Origin: Nocardioides marinus
GTDB taxonomy: Bacteria > Actinomycetota > Actinomycetes > Propionibacteriales > Nocardioidaceae
Length of the DNA stretch: 64,000 nt
Direction: 5' to 3'
NCBI RefSeq assembly: GCF_013408145.1
Contig: NZ_JACBZI010000001.1
Span: 3,548,001-3,612,000, forward strand
Shown: positions 54,955-62,401 of the stretch, one piece after another
Position numbering within the stretch: position 1 is the first letter of the stretch
Layout: each line of letters opens with the position of its first letter
Position numbers and translations under genes: made by a program
Notes under the pieces: generated by a model
What the model was told of the DNA's origin: nothing
The model's input: only the letters and a program-made list of their open reading frames with translations
The model's database searches: none

Positions 54955-56436
54955 ATGCCGACCCGTCTCACGGCCCGTGACCTGATCGACCTCGTGCTCG
55001 ACGAGGACTCCTGGGTCAGCTGGGACTCAACGCCCGCCTACGGCGACATCAGCGAGTCCTACGCCGCCGAGCTGGCCGCGGCGCGGGAGAAGGCCGGCAC
55101 CGACGAGTCGGTGCTGACCGGCGAGGGCCTGATGCGCGGGCGCCGGGTGGCGGTGCTGGTGGGCGAGTTCGGGTTCCTGGCCGGGTCGATCGGCCGGGCC
55201 ACCGCGGACCGGCTGGTCGCGGCGATCTCCCACGCCACCGAGGAGGGGCTGCCCCTGCTGGCCGCGCCGATCTCCGGCGGAACCCGGATGCAGGAGGGCA
55301 CGCCGGCGTTCGTGCAGATGGTGCGCATCGCCGAGGCGGTGATGGCGCACCGCCGGGCAGGGCTGCCGTACCTGGTCTACCTGCGCCACCCCACCACCGG
55401 CGGCGTGATGGCGTCGTGGGGCTCGCTCGGCCACGTGACGGTCGCGGAGCCGGGGGCGCTCGTCGGCTTCCTGGGGCCGCGGGTCTACCAGGCGCTCTAC
55501 GGGGAGGCGTTCCCCGAGGACGTGCAGACCTCGGAGAACCTCTACGCCCGCGGCATCATCGACGCCGTCGTCGCCCCCGAGGACATCCCCGACATCCTCG
55601 ACCGTGCGCTGACCTGCATGCTGCCCGACCGCGGCGCGCTCGCCGCCGTCCCGGACCCGGTCGACGACCCCGTGCCCGACGTCGACACCTGGGAGGCGGT
55701 CACCCGCTCCCGGGACCCCGAGCGACCCGGCGTACGACGGCTGCTGAAGTACGCCGCCACCGACGTCGTCCCGCTCAACGGCACCGGCCAGGGCGAGTCC
55801 GACCCCGGTCTGCTGATCGCGCTGGTGCGCTTCGGCGACGTGCCGTGCGTGTTCCTCGGGCAGGACCGCCGCGGTCAGACCGCCGCGCACCCGCTCGGGC
55901 CGGAGGCGCTGCGCGAGGCGCGCCGCGGGATGCGGCTGGCCTCCGAGCTGGGGCTGCCGCTGCTCACCGTCATCGACACCGCCGGCGCCGCGCTGTCGGT
56001 CAACGCCGAGAACGGCGGCCTCGCCGGCGAGATCGCCCGCTGCCTCGGCGACCTGGTCACCCTCGACGCCCCGACGCTCTCGCTGATGCTCGGCGAGGGC
56101 AACGGCGGCGGCGCGCTCGCCCTGCTGCCGGCCGACCGGGTCGTCGCCGCGCAGCACGCCTGGCTCTCCCCGCTCCCGCCCGAGGGCGCCTCGGCGATCG
56201 TGCACCGCGACATCGACCACGCCCCCGAGATGGCCCGCGCGCAGCGGGTGCGGGCGCTGGACCTGCACGCGCTCGGCGTCGTCGACCGCGTGGTCGCCGA
56301 GAAGCCCGACGCCGCCACCGAGCCCGAGGAGTTCTGCCGCCGGATGGGGGCCGTGCTCGCCGCCGAGCTCGCCGGCCTGCTCACCCGTGGCCCCGGTGCC
56401 CCTGCCGACCGGGCCGCGCGCTACCTCGGCGGCTGA
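54955..56436 (+). CDS. Acyl-CoA carboxylase carboxyltransferase (fused AccDA type)
   Basis: The 493-residue protein joins the N-terminal (acyl-CoA) and C-terminal (carboxybiotin) carboxyltransferase halves in the order beta then alpha. The N-half has GEGLMRGRRVAVLVGEFGFLAGSIG, SGGTRMQEGTPAFVQM and PTTGGVMASWGSLG. The C-half has TVIDTAGAALSVNAENGGLAGEIARCL and LGEGNGGGALALLPADRV. There is no zinc finger. This looks closest to the AccD6-like or AccD1-type short carboxyltransferases of actinobacteria and needs a biotinylated AccA encoded elsewhere. TAACCT at 54943-54948, 6 nt before ATG, overlaps the upstream stop. Confidence 0.85.
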   Translation: MPTRLTARDLIDLVLDEDSWVSWDSTPAYGDISESYAAELAAAREKAGTDESVLTGEGLMRGRRVAVLVGEFGFLAGSIGRATADRLVAAISHATEEGLPLLAAPISGGTRMQEGTPAFVQMVRIAEAVMAHRRAGLPYLVYLRHPTTGGVMASWGSLGHVTVAEPGALVGFLGPRVYQALYGEAFPEDVQTSENLYARGIIDAVVAPEDIPDILDRALTCMLPDRGALAAVPDPVDDPVPDVDTWEAVTRSRDPERPGVRRLLKYAATDVVPLNGTGQGESDPGLLIALVRFGDVPCVFLGQDRRGQTAAHPLGPEALREARRGMRLASELGLPLLTVIDTAGAALSVNAENGGLAGEIARCLGDLVTLDAPTLSLMLGEGNGGGALALLPADRVVAAQHAWLSPLPPEGASAIVHRDIDHAPEMARAQRVRALDLHALGVVDRVVAEKPDAATEPEEFCRRMGAVLAAELAGLLTRGPGAPADRAARYLGG

Positions 56437-56451
56437 GCGCGCTCGGCTGGC

Positions 56452-56483
56452 GTGAGGTTCATCGGCGCCCCGATGAACCTCAC
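56452..56483 (+). terminator. Perfect 14-bp hairpin after the carboxyltransferase gene
   Basis: GTGAGGTTCATCGG (56452-56465), loop CGCC, CCGATGAACCTCAC (56470-56483). The stem is perfect and begins 15 nt after the stop. Confidence 0.8.
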
Positions 56484-56526
56484 TGTCCCCCGCTGCACCT
56501 GCTTCGGGGCGGCGTGAGGTGCGGGC

Positions 56527-56571
56527 GTCGGCGGGTCGGCGGGTCGGCGGGTCGGCGGGTCGGCGGGTCGG
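56527..56571. repeat. Five tandem copies of GTCGGCGG
   Basis: Five perfect 8-bp units (56527-56566) and a partial sixth run directly into the triple-hairpin element at 56570. Family F3 copy 1 is also preceded by GTCGGCGG (once), so this looks like slippage expansion of the element's own edge. Confidence 0.85.
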
Positions 56572-56663
56572 AAGGTTCGACTGATGTCAGTCCAACCTTT
56601 CGGATGGCGGTCGAAGGTTCGACCGCGACGCGCAAGGTCTGACTGACGTCAGTCAGACCTTCC
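56570..56663. repeat. Triple-hairpin element (family F3, copy 2)
   Basis: It has the same order as at 14492-14582: GAAGGTTCGACTGATGTCAG, the central stem GCGGTCGAA-gg-TTCGACCGC, then GTCTGACTGACGTCAGTCAG and GACCTTCC. The middle spacers differ while the stems are kept, a sign that the structure matters. Confidence 0.8.
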
Positions 56664-56675
56664 CCACCCCAGAAC

Positions 56676-56689
56676 TAGAACGCGTTACA
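56676..56689 (+). promoter_or_regulatory. KstR-like operator over the -10 of the steroid-type SDR
   Basis: TAGAACGCGTTACA fits TnnAACnnGTTnnA at all fixed positions. TACAGT (56686-56691), 7 nt before ATG 56699, is the likely -10 and overlaps the site. It is the second such site in the window after 6527-6540. Confidence 0.7.
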
Positions 56690-56698
56690 GTCCCGAGC

Positions 56699-57526
56699 AT
56701 GAGTCGCACGTACGTCGTCAGCGGGGCCGCGTCGGGGATCGGGGCTGCCACGGCGGCGATGCTCCGCGAGCAGGGCCACCGGGTCATCGGGATCGACCTG
56801 CGCCCGGGCGAGGGCGTGGACGTCGCCGCGGACCTGGGTACGCCGGAGGGCCGGTCGGCCGCGGTCGCGGGCGTCCAGGAGCTGACCGACGTGGTCCACG
56901 GGCTCGTGCCGGCCGCGGGGCTGGCCGGGCGGACCGGCGTACCCGGAGACCTGGTCGTCTCCGTGAACTTCTTCGGCGCCGTGGCGCTGGTCCGGGGCCT
57001 GCACCCGCAGCTCGCGGCCGCCGCGGAGCGTGACGGCGACGCCGGTGTGGTGTTCCTGGCGAGCAACTCCATCACCGGCATGCCCGGCTGGAACGTGCCC
57101 ACCGTCGAGGCGTGCCTGCGCGACGACGAGGAGGCCGCACGTCGCGAGGCGGCGGCGGTCGACTCGGTGATGGTCTACCCCTCCTCCAAGGCCGGGCTGG
57201 CCTGGTGGGCGCGTCGCGAGGGCGTGAAGCCGGAGTGGGCGGGCGCCGGCATCCGACTGAACTCCGTGGCCCCCGGCGCCACCGAGACCGCGATGGTCGA
57301 GCAGATGCGTGCCGACCCGCTGCTGGGCAGCGCCATCGACGCCTACCCGACGGCGATCGGCCGCACCGGCCGCCCCGACGAGGTCGCGGCACCCATCTGC
57401 TTCCTGCTGTCGGAGGGGGCCACCAACATCGTCGGCGCCTGCCTGTTCGTCGACGGCGGCACCGACGCGATGCTGCACCCCATGGCGCCCGAGGGCTGGG
57501 AGGTCGGCCCGGTCGACCTGGGCTGA
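56699..57526 (+). CDS. 3-alpha-hydroxysteroid-dehydrogenase-like SDR
   Basis: The 275-residue oxidoreductase has SGAASGIGAAT (residues 8-18), IDLRPGEGVDVAADL after the second strand, VVSVNFFGAVALV, a catalytic VMVYPSSKAGLAWWARR (Tyr-x-x-x-Lys), and the C-terminal RLNSVAPGATETAMVEQM and FVDGGTDAMLHP. This order and these blocks match HsdA of Comamonas and relatives. The insertion before the YPSSK site (about 20 charged residues, CLRDDEEAARREAAAV) is also found in that group. The KstR-like box at its start supports steroid catabolism. The precise regio-specificity is not readable. Confidence 0.85.
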   Translation: MSRTYVVSGAASGIGAATAAMLREQGHRVIGIDLRPGEGVDVAADLGTPEGRSAAVAGVQELTDVVHGLVPAAGLAGRTGVPGDLVVSVNFFGAVALVRGLHPQLAAAAERDGDAGVVFLASNSITGMPGWNVPTVEACLRDDEEAARREAAAVDSVMVYPSSKAGLAWWARREGVKPEWAGAGIRLNSVAPGATETAMVEQMRADPLLGSAIDAYPTAIGRTGRPDEVAAPICFLLSEGATNIVGACLFVDGGTDAMLHPMAPEGWEVGPVDLG

Positions 57527-57533
57527 GCCGACG

Positions 57534-57968
57534 TCACGACGGGCAGGTCACCAGCAGCCCCAGGACGATGGTCGAGAGCACGATCGTCCCGGGCGTGACC
57601 GTGGTCCACGTCGTCCCGGGCAACGACCCGGTGACGGTCACCGTCCGGGAGCCACCGAGCAGCCCCAGCGAGCTCAGCAGCGCTCCGGAGACGTCGATGG
57701 TGGTCCCGGAGAGACCCGGGAGCGTCTGGCCGCCTGCCGTGGCGGTCCAGGTCACCACTGCCGGGCTCGTCTGCGGGGCCCAGCTCAGGCGCACCGAGGT
57801 CAGTCCCAGCTGCGTGCACGTGATCGTCGGGGTCACCAGCTGGACCGCCGCCAGCGACGACGTCGCCTGCGGTGGCGTGGGATCGGTCCACGGCGCGAGC
57901 GTGGACCGACCCGGCGAGAGCAGCCCGAGCACCGCCATCACCAGGAGCAGCAGGCACCAGCGCCTCAC
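57534..57968 (-). CDS. Small secreted protein, last gene of the SipW/TasA-like operon
   Basis: The 144-residue protein has an N-terminal hydrophobic segment (WCLLLLVMAVLGLLSPG, 4-20) and a Thr/Ser-rich, strand-forming body with paired Cys (TITCTQLG and terminal TCPS). The body resembles a short Ig-like or fibronectin-like domain (SVRLSWAPQTSPAVVTWTATAGG). A hydrophobic stretch at the end (GTIVLSTIVLGLLVTC) could be a second membrane segment. GTG 57968 overlaps the stop of the upstream TasA-like gene by GTGA. Converges on the SDR gene with 7 nt between. Function unknown. Confidence 0.65.
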   Translation of the reverse strand: MRRWCLLLLVMAVLGLLSPGRSTLAPWTDPTPPQATSSLAAVQLVTPTITCTQLGLTSVRLSWAPQTSPAVVTWTATAGGQTLPGLSGTTIDVSGALLSSLGLLGGSRTVTVTGSLPGTTWTTVTPGTIVLSTIVLGLLVTCPS

Positions 57969-58573
57969 GACGCAGCCTGGGTCGCGGTGAACGTGAACAC
58001 CGGGGTGTACGACTTCCCCTGCATCGAGTTCGGTGCGTTCGTCGCCAGCGTCAGCGAGACGCACACCACCAGGCTCGCGCCGGCGGCCATGGTCGAGGTC
58101 GACGAGATGACGCTCTTCCCCGTGTTGCCCAGGGTGTCGTTGAAGGTCTGCGTCCCCCCGGTGCACGTCTCCTGCCGCGGGTAGGTGGTGTCGGTCGTGG
58201 CCGAGCCGGCGAGCACGACCCGCGCGGTCACGTGGGGGTCGAGATTCCCGCTCGCCGTAGCGGTGGCCGACACGGTGAACGGCGTCGTACCGGCGTTGCT
58301 CAACGTGATCGTCCCCGCCTTGGACTCCCCCGGCGCCATGTCGGTCATCGACAGTGAGGACCAGGCGTACGTCGACGGGTTGCCCTGCTGCCCGTCGACC
58401 AGCAGGTCGAGCGTCCCAGAGGTGACGGCGGTTCCCGTCACCGTCGCCTGGTCGTTCCAGTACGCCTGCGTCCCCAGGCCACCCATGAGCCCGAGCGCCC
58501 CCACGAGCGCGAGGACCCCCGGCCGCCACGTGCCGCCGCGCGTGCGCCGCGCGGCCGCGTGTCGACCGGTCAT
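57965..58573 (-). CDS. SipW-dependent TasA/CalY-like secreted protein 2
   Basis: The 202-residue protein has an alternative signal region (RPGVLALVGALGLMGGLGTQAYWNDQATVTG, about 17-47) of the SipW-dependent type, with the cleavage site near GTQA-YWND. The mature part is a TasA-like beta-sandwich (GTLDLLVDGQQG, MAPGESKAGTITLSNAGTTPFTVSATATA) with two Cys. TasA relatives form matrix fibres in Bacillus. It is coupled by ATGA to the signal peptidase gene and by GTGA to the last gene. Confidence 0.8.
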   Translation of the reverse strand: MTGRHAAARRTRGGTWRPGVLALVGALGLMGGLGTQAYWNDQATVTGTAVTSGTLDLLVDGQQGNPSTYAWSSLSMTDMAPGESKAGTITLSNAGTTPFTVSATATASGNLDPHVTARVVLAGSATTDTTYPRQETCTGGTQTFNDTLGNTGKSVISSTSTMAAGASLVVCVSLTLATNAPNSMQGKSYTPVFTFTATQAAS

Positions 58574-59226
58574 CCGACGGCCTCCCGCTCCCGATCACCG
58601 ACCCCGCGGTCCTGGGTGGGTGAGGGCACCGGCCGCGGCCGCGGCCGGCCGGGCAGGGCCGCGCGGGCACCCCGAGGACGGGTGCGCCACCCCCGCCACA
58701 GCACGCCGCCGGCGTACAGGAAGAGCAGCAGGGCGCTGACCTGCACCAGCCGCTGGTGCTGCCCGGGCGTCAGGAGCACGTTGAGGTGGCCGACCCACGG
58801 CAGCGAGTACCAGACCCGGCCCCGCAGCTGGACCGCGCGCACCGGCTCGGCGTCGGGCACCGGGTTCGCGTCGCCGCGGGTGGTCAGGAGGCGCTCGCCC
58901 TGCGCGGACCACCCCACGCCGACGACCCGGTGGGTCGCCACAGCGGGTTCCCCCGAGCGCAGCTGGTAGGTCACGACGTCGCCGATGCGCACCTGCGACG
59001 GATCGACCGGCCGGACGACGACGAGCGTCCCCGGCGGGTAGGCAGGGGCCATCGAGCCGGTCAGCACCGTGTACGGCGTCGCGCCGGCCACCCGGGGCAC
59101 CACCACCGCTGCGCCGACGAGCCCCGTGGCCGCGAGGCAGGTGCACCACGCGAGGAGCCGGACGAGCAGCCGCCAGCGACGGCCGCCGGGGTCCGGACGG
59201 TCGTGCCGGGTGCCTCCCGGCCCCAT
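58570..59226 (-). CDS. SipW-type signal peptidase I
   Basis: The 218-residue membrane peptidase has an N-terminal TM (LLAWCTCLAATGLVGAAVVVPRVAG, about 23-47), the catalytic Ser motif TGSMAPAYPPGTLVVVRPVD (Ser near 58), GDVVTYQL, and THRVVG. His in this THRVVG motif replaces the Lys of classical SPase I, as in the archaeal/SipW (ER) type. TRGDANPVPD follows, then a C-terminal TM (LVQVSALLLFLYAGGVLW). It should process the two TasA-like proteins encoded on either side. ATG 59226 lies 1 nt after the upstream gene's stop. Confidence 0.88.
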   Translation of the reverse strand: MGPGGTRHDRPDPGGRRWRLLVRLLAWCTCLAATGLVGAAVVVPRVAGATPYTVLTGSMAPAYPPGTLVVVRPVDPSQVRIGDVVTYQLRSGEPAVATHRVVGVGWSAQGERLLTTRGDANPVPDAEPVRAVQLRGRVWYSLPWVGHLNVLLTPGQHQRLVQVSALLLFLYAGGVLWRGWRTRPRGARAALPGRPRPRPVPSPTQDRGVGDREREAVG

Positions 59227-59227
59227 C

Positions 59228-59803
59228 TCAGTGCTCGGTGTTGGTCTGGGTCGCCGTGACGGTGATCGCGTCGAGCTGTGCGGTGACCGCGCCGTTGGAG
59301 TCGTTGTCGACGCCGACACCGAACGGGAACGCGACGGTGAAGAGCACCCGCAGGTAGGACCCGTCGTCGGTGTCGCTGAAGGCCACGGCCCCGGCGTCCG
59401 GATCCACCACGGTCTCCCCGCTGCCGTCGTCGGTGTCGTCGGTGTCGATCTCGTAGGCCGCGCTGAAGGTCAGCTCGTCCTCCAGGGCACTGTCCGGCAT
59501 GGTCGGCGGGTTCGCCGTGAGCTGGGCGGTGAGGTGGTCACCGACGGCACTGATCTGGAACTGGCAGGTCCGGGTCAGGGTGTCCCCGGGCACGATCGTG
59601 TCGCTGCCGGTGGTGAAGTCGGACCCGTCGTCCAGCTTCCACGACGCGCACGTCGGGGCTCCGAGGTCCAGGGTGCCCGAGGTCAGCGTGGTGTCCGGCT
59701 GCACCTCGGTCGCGTCGCTCCAGTAGGCCAGTGATCCGGCGCCACCCAGCAGCAGCGCACCCCCGGCCGTGGCCGCGAGTGCGGCCTTGATCGAGTTCCT
59801 CAT
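59228..59803 (-). CDS. SipW-dependent TasA/CalY-like secreted protein 1
   Basis: The 191-residue protein has the signal segment IKAALAATAGGALLLGGAGSLAYWSDATEVQ with the SipW-type AYWSD cleavage region. The mature part (GTLDLGAPTCASWKLD, TIVPGDTLTRTCQFQISAVGDHLTAQLTANP) is a TasA-like beta domain. It has an acidic Asp-rich loop (YEIDTDDTDDGSGE, near 128-141) that could bind calcium. ATG 59803 has GGAGG at 59808-59812. It is first gene of the four-gene operon with the SipW-like peptidase. Confidence 0.82.
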   Translation of the reverse strand: MRNSIKAALAATAGGALLLGGAGSLAYWSDATEVQPDTTLTSGTLDLGAPTCASWKLDDGSDFTTGSDTIVPGDTLTRTCQFQISAVGDHLTAQLTANPPTMPDSALEDELTFSAAYEIDTDDTDDGSGETVVDPDAGAVAFSDTDDGSYLRVLFTVAFPFGVGVDNDSNGAVTAQLDAITVTATQTNTEH

Positions 59804-59883
59804 GGCGTCCTCCCTCGGGGGCACCCAGGCACGGGCAGGCCCCTCCAGGAGTCCCATCGGCCGCCCGCGCAGGTAAAGCAGAC

Positions 59884-59906
59884 GGTCTGGACAGCCTGTC
59901 CAGACC
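59884..59906 (-). promoter_or_regulatory. Perfect palindrome upstream of the SipW/TasA-like operon
   Basis: GGTCTGGACAG-C-CTGTCCAGACC is an 11-1-11 exact palindrome ending 81 nt before the first ATG. A TTTACCT sequence (minus strand, near 59868-59874) could be the -10, which would place the palindrome over the -35 region. A repressor operator is the likeliest reading; a terminator for the E2 gene is an alternative. Confidence 0.5.
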
Positions 59907-59928
59907 TCAGCCCCGGGCTCGGGTGGCC

Positions 59929-59952
59929 CAGCGCGGTCCCTGGACCGCGCTG
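59929..59952 (-). terminator. Terminator hairpin of the 2-oxoacid dehydrogenase operon
   Basis: CAGCGCGGTCC (59929-59939), loop CT, GGACCGCGCTG (59942-59952). The perfect 11-bp stem lies 16 nt after the E2 stop on the minus strand. Confidence 0.75.
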
Positions 59953-59967
59953 AGCCACACGAGGCAC

Positions 59968-61392
59968 TCAGAACAGCAGCGCGGAGGCGGGGTCCTCGAG
60001 GATCGCGGCGACGTCGGCGAGGAAGCGGGAGCCCTTCTCGCCGTCGACGTGGCGGTGGTCGAAGGAGAGCGCCAGCGTGGTGACGTGGCGCGGGACGATC
60101 CTCTCCTCACCGTCCTCGACGACCACCCACGGCTTGCGGGTGATCGAGCCGAAGCACAGGATCGCCGACTCGCCCGGGTTGATGATCGGGGTGCCGGCGT
60201 CGACGCCGAAGACGCCGACGTTGGTGATCGTGAACGACCCACCGCTCATGTCCGCCGGCTGCGTCTTGCCCTCGCGCGCGGTCGCGGTCAGCCCCCCGAG
60301 CGCCTCGGCCAGCTCGCGCAGGGTCATCGCGTCGGCGTCCTTGACGTTCGGCACGACCAGCCCGCGGGGCGTGGCCGCGGCGATGCCGAGGTTGACGTAG
60401 TGCTTGTGGACGACCTCCTGGGCGGCCTCGTCCCAGAAGGAGTTGATCTCCGGCGTACGCCGGATGGCCAGCAGGCACGCCTTGGCCAGCACCAGCAGCG
60501 GACTGACCTTGACGTCGCGGAACTCCCGGTGCGACTTCAGCCGCTCCACCAGCTCCATCGTGCGGGTCGCGTCGACGGTGACCCACTCGGTCACGTGCGG
60601 GGCGGTGAAGGCCGAGTCGACCATCGCCTGCCCCATCATCTTGCGCACGCCCTTGATCGGCTCGCGGGTCTCGCGCTCGCCGGTGGCGAGTGGTCTCGAC
60701 GCCCGCTCGCTGGCGCTCGCTGCTCGACCAGCGACCGGCGAGGCCGCGGCCGCCTGGACCTGCTCGCGCGTGACCGACCCCTGGGGGCCCTCGCCGGCCA
60801 GCGAGGCGAGGTCGACGCCGAGGTCCTTGGCCAGCTTGCGGACCGGGGGCTTGGCGAGGACGCGTACGTCGGAGGGCGCGGCCGGCGTGGTCTGTGCGGG
60901 CGGCGGGGAGACCTCGGGCAGCTCCTCGAGCTCCGGCGCCGGGCTGGTGCCCGGGTCGAAGGCGGCCTGGGCCTGCTTGTTGGCGGCCTCGGCACCCGGC
61001 GCGCGCCGCGCCCGACGGGTCGGGCCGCGGTCGGCCTTGTTGCGCCCGACCAGGCTCTCGCCCTCGCCGCCACCGGAGGCCGCGGGGTTGGACAGGTCGA
61101 TGTCCATCTCCGCGTCGGGGGTGGGGGTCGCCGGGGAGGCCCCGGCTGCGGCGCCCTCGTCGGCGCCGATGCGGATGATCGGGGTGCCGACGGCGACGGT
61201 CTCGCCCTCGGGGACCAGCAGCGCGGTCACCTCGCCGGCGTACGGCGAGGGCAGCTCGACGATCGACTTCGCGGTCTCGATGTCGCAGACGATCTCGTTG
61301 ACCTCGATGACGTCGCCGACCTTGACCCGCCAGGCGACGACCTCGGCCTCGGTCAGGCCCTCACCGACGTCGGGCAGCTTGTACTCAGGCAT
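59968..61392 (-). CDS. bkdC: 2-oxoacid dehydrogenase E2, dihydrolipoamide acyltransferase
   Basis: The 474-residue E2 has a lipoyl domain (residues 1-76) with lipoylation Lys43 in DIETAKS, an Ala/Pro-rich linker, and the E1/E3-binding domain VLAKPPVRKLAKDLGVDLASLAGEGPQGSVTREQVQ (about 177-212). A second linker includes ASASERASRP, encoded by an F4 repeat. The catalytic domain ends with the active site SFDHRHVDG. It transfers the acyl group to CoA in the BCKDH or PDH complex. I use the bkd symbols by analogy with mycobacterial Rv2495c-2497c; PDH remains possible. No E3 gene is in the window. Confidence 0.88.
   Translation of the reverse strand: MPEYKLPDVGEGLTEAEVVAWRVKVGDVIEVNEIVCDIETAKSIVELPSPYAGEVTALLVPEGETVAVGTPIIRIGADEGAAAGASPATPTPDAEMDIDLSNPAASGGGEGESLVGRNKADRGPTRRARRAPGAEAANKQAQAAFDPGTSPAPELEELPEVSPPPAQTTPAAPSDVRVLAKPPVRKLAKDLGVDLASLAGEGPQGSVTREQVQAAAASPVAGRAASASERASRPLATGERETREPIKGVRKMMGQAMVDSAFTAPHVTEWVTVDATRTMELVERLKSHREFRDVKVSPLLVLAKACLLAIRRTPEINSFWDEAAQEVVHKHYVNLGIAAATPRGLVVPNVKDADAMTLRELAEALGGLTATAREGKTQPADMSGGSFTITNVGVFGVDAGTPIINPGESAILCFGSITRKPWVVVEDGEERIVPRHVTTLALSFDHRHVDGEKGSRFLADVAAILEDPASALLF
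60692..60736. repeat. F4 repeat inside the E2 linker
   Basis: GGTCTCGACGCCCGCTCGCT continues to GCTGCTCGACCAGCGACC, 45 bp long. It is in frame and lies in the flexible linker between the binding and catalytic domains, where an insert is likely harmless. Confidence 0.88.
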
Positions 61393-61405
61393 CTCTTCCC
61401 CCGGA

Positions 61406-62401
61406 TCAGAACGAGAACGTGCGGTCGACGGCGTCGAGCAGCCGGTCGAGGTCGGGCAGGAAGTCCTCCTCGATGCGCGAGGCGGGGTACGGCGTGTCGA
61501 AGCCGCCCACCCGCAGCACCGGGGCCTCCAGGGAGTAGAAGCACTCCTCGGTGACCCGGGCCGCCAGCTCGGCCCCCATGCCGAGGTTGACGTGTGCCTC
61601 GTGCACGACCACGCACCGACCGGTGCGGCGCACCGAGTCCAGGACCGGGCCCATGTCGAGCGGGCTGAGCGTGCGCAGGTCGATGACCTCCAGCGATCGA
61701 CCCTCGCCGGCGGCGGCCTCCGCCGCGGTCAGCGCGGTGCGCACCGTCGGGCCGTAGGCCAGCACGGTGACGTCGGTGCCCGGACGGGCCACGCGCGAGG
61801 TGAACAGCGGCGGCGGGGTGGCGGAGGTGTCGAGCTCCATCTTGTCGGCGTGGTACTGCCGCTTGGGCTCGAGGAAGATCACCGGGTCGTCGGAGGCGAT
61901 GGCCTGCTGGATCATCCAGTAGCCGTCGACGGGGTTGGAGCAGGCGACGACCTTGAGCCCCGGGGTGTGGGCGAACTGCGCCTCGGGCGACTCGCTGTGG
62001 TGCTCGACCGCGCCGATGCCGCCGCCGAAGGGGATGCGGATGACCATCGGCATCGGGCTGTGCCCCTTGGAGCGGTAGCGCATCTTCGCGACCTGGCACA
62101 CGATCTGGTCGTAGGCCGGGTAGACGAACCCGTCGAACTGGATCTCCACGACGGGTCGGTAGCCGCGCAGCGCCATGCCGACCGCGGTGCCGACGATGCC
62201 GGACTCCGCCAGGGGGGAGTCGATGACGCGGTCCTCGCCGAAGTCCTTCTGCAGGCCGTCGGTGATGCGGAAGACGCCGCCGAGCTTGCCGACGTCCTCG
62301 CCCATCAGCAGGACCTTCGGGTCGTCCTCCATGGCCTTGCGCAGGCCCATGTTGAGGCCCTTGGCCAGGGTGATCTTCTGGCTGGTCTTCTGGTCGCTCA
62401 C
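61406..62401 (-). CDS. bkdB: 2-oxoacid dehydrogenase E1 beta subunit
   Basis: The 331-residue transketolase-type subunit has LLMGEDVGKLGGVFRITDGL, the TPP-contacting IDSPLAESGIVGTAVGMAL, the conserved QFDGFVYPAYDQIVCQVAKMRYRS and a C-terminal transketolase-C domain with VVHEAHVNLGMGAELA. GTG 62401 overlaps the E1 alpha stop by GTGA. It pairs with E1 alpha to form the heterotetramer that decarboxylates the 2-oxoacid. Confidence 0.92.
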   Translation of the reverse strand: MSDQKTSQKITLAKGLNMGLRKAMEDDPKVLLMGEDVGKLGGVFRITDGLQKDFGEDRVIDSPLAESGIVGTAVGMALRGYRPVVEIQFDGFVYPAYDQIVCQVAKMRYRSKGHSPMPMVIRIPFGGGIGAVEHHSESPEAQFAHTPGLKVVACSNPVDGYWMIQQAIASDDPVIFLEPKRQYHADKMELDTSATPPPLFTSRVARPGTDVTVLAYGPTVRTALTAAEAAAGEGRSLEVIDLRTLSPLDMGPVLDSVRRTGRCVVVHEAHVNLGMGAELAARVTEECFYSLEAPVLRVGGFDTPYPASRIEEDFLPDLDRLLDAVDRTFSF

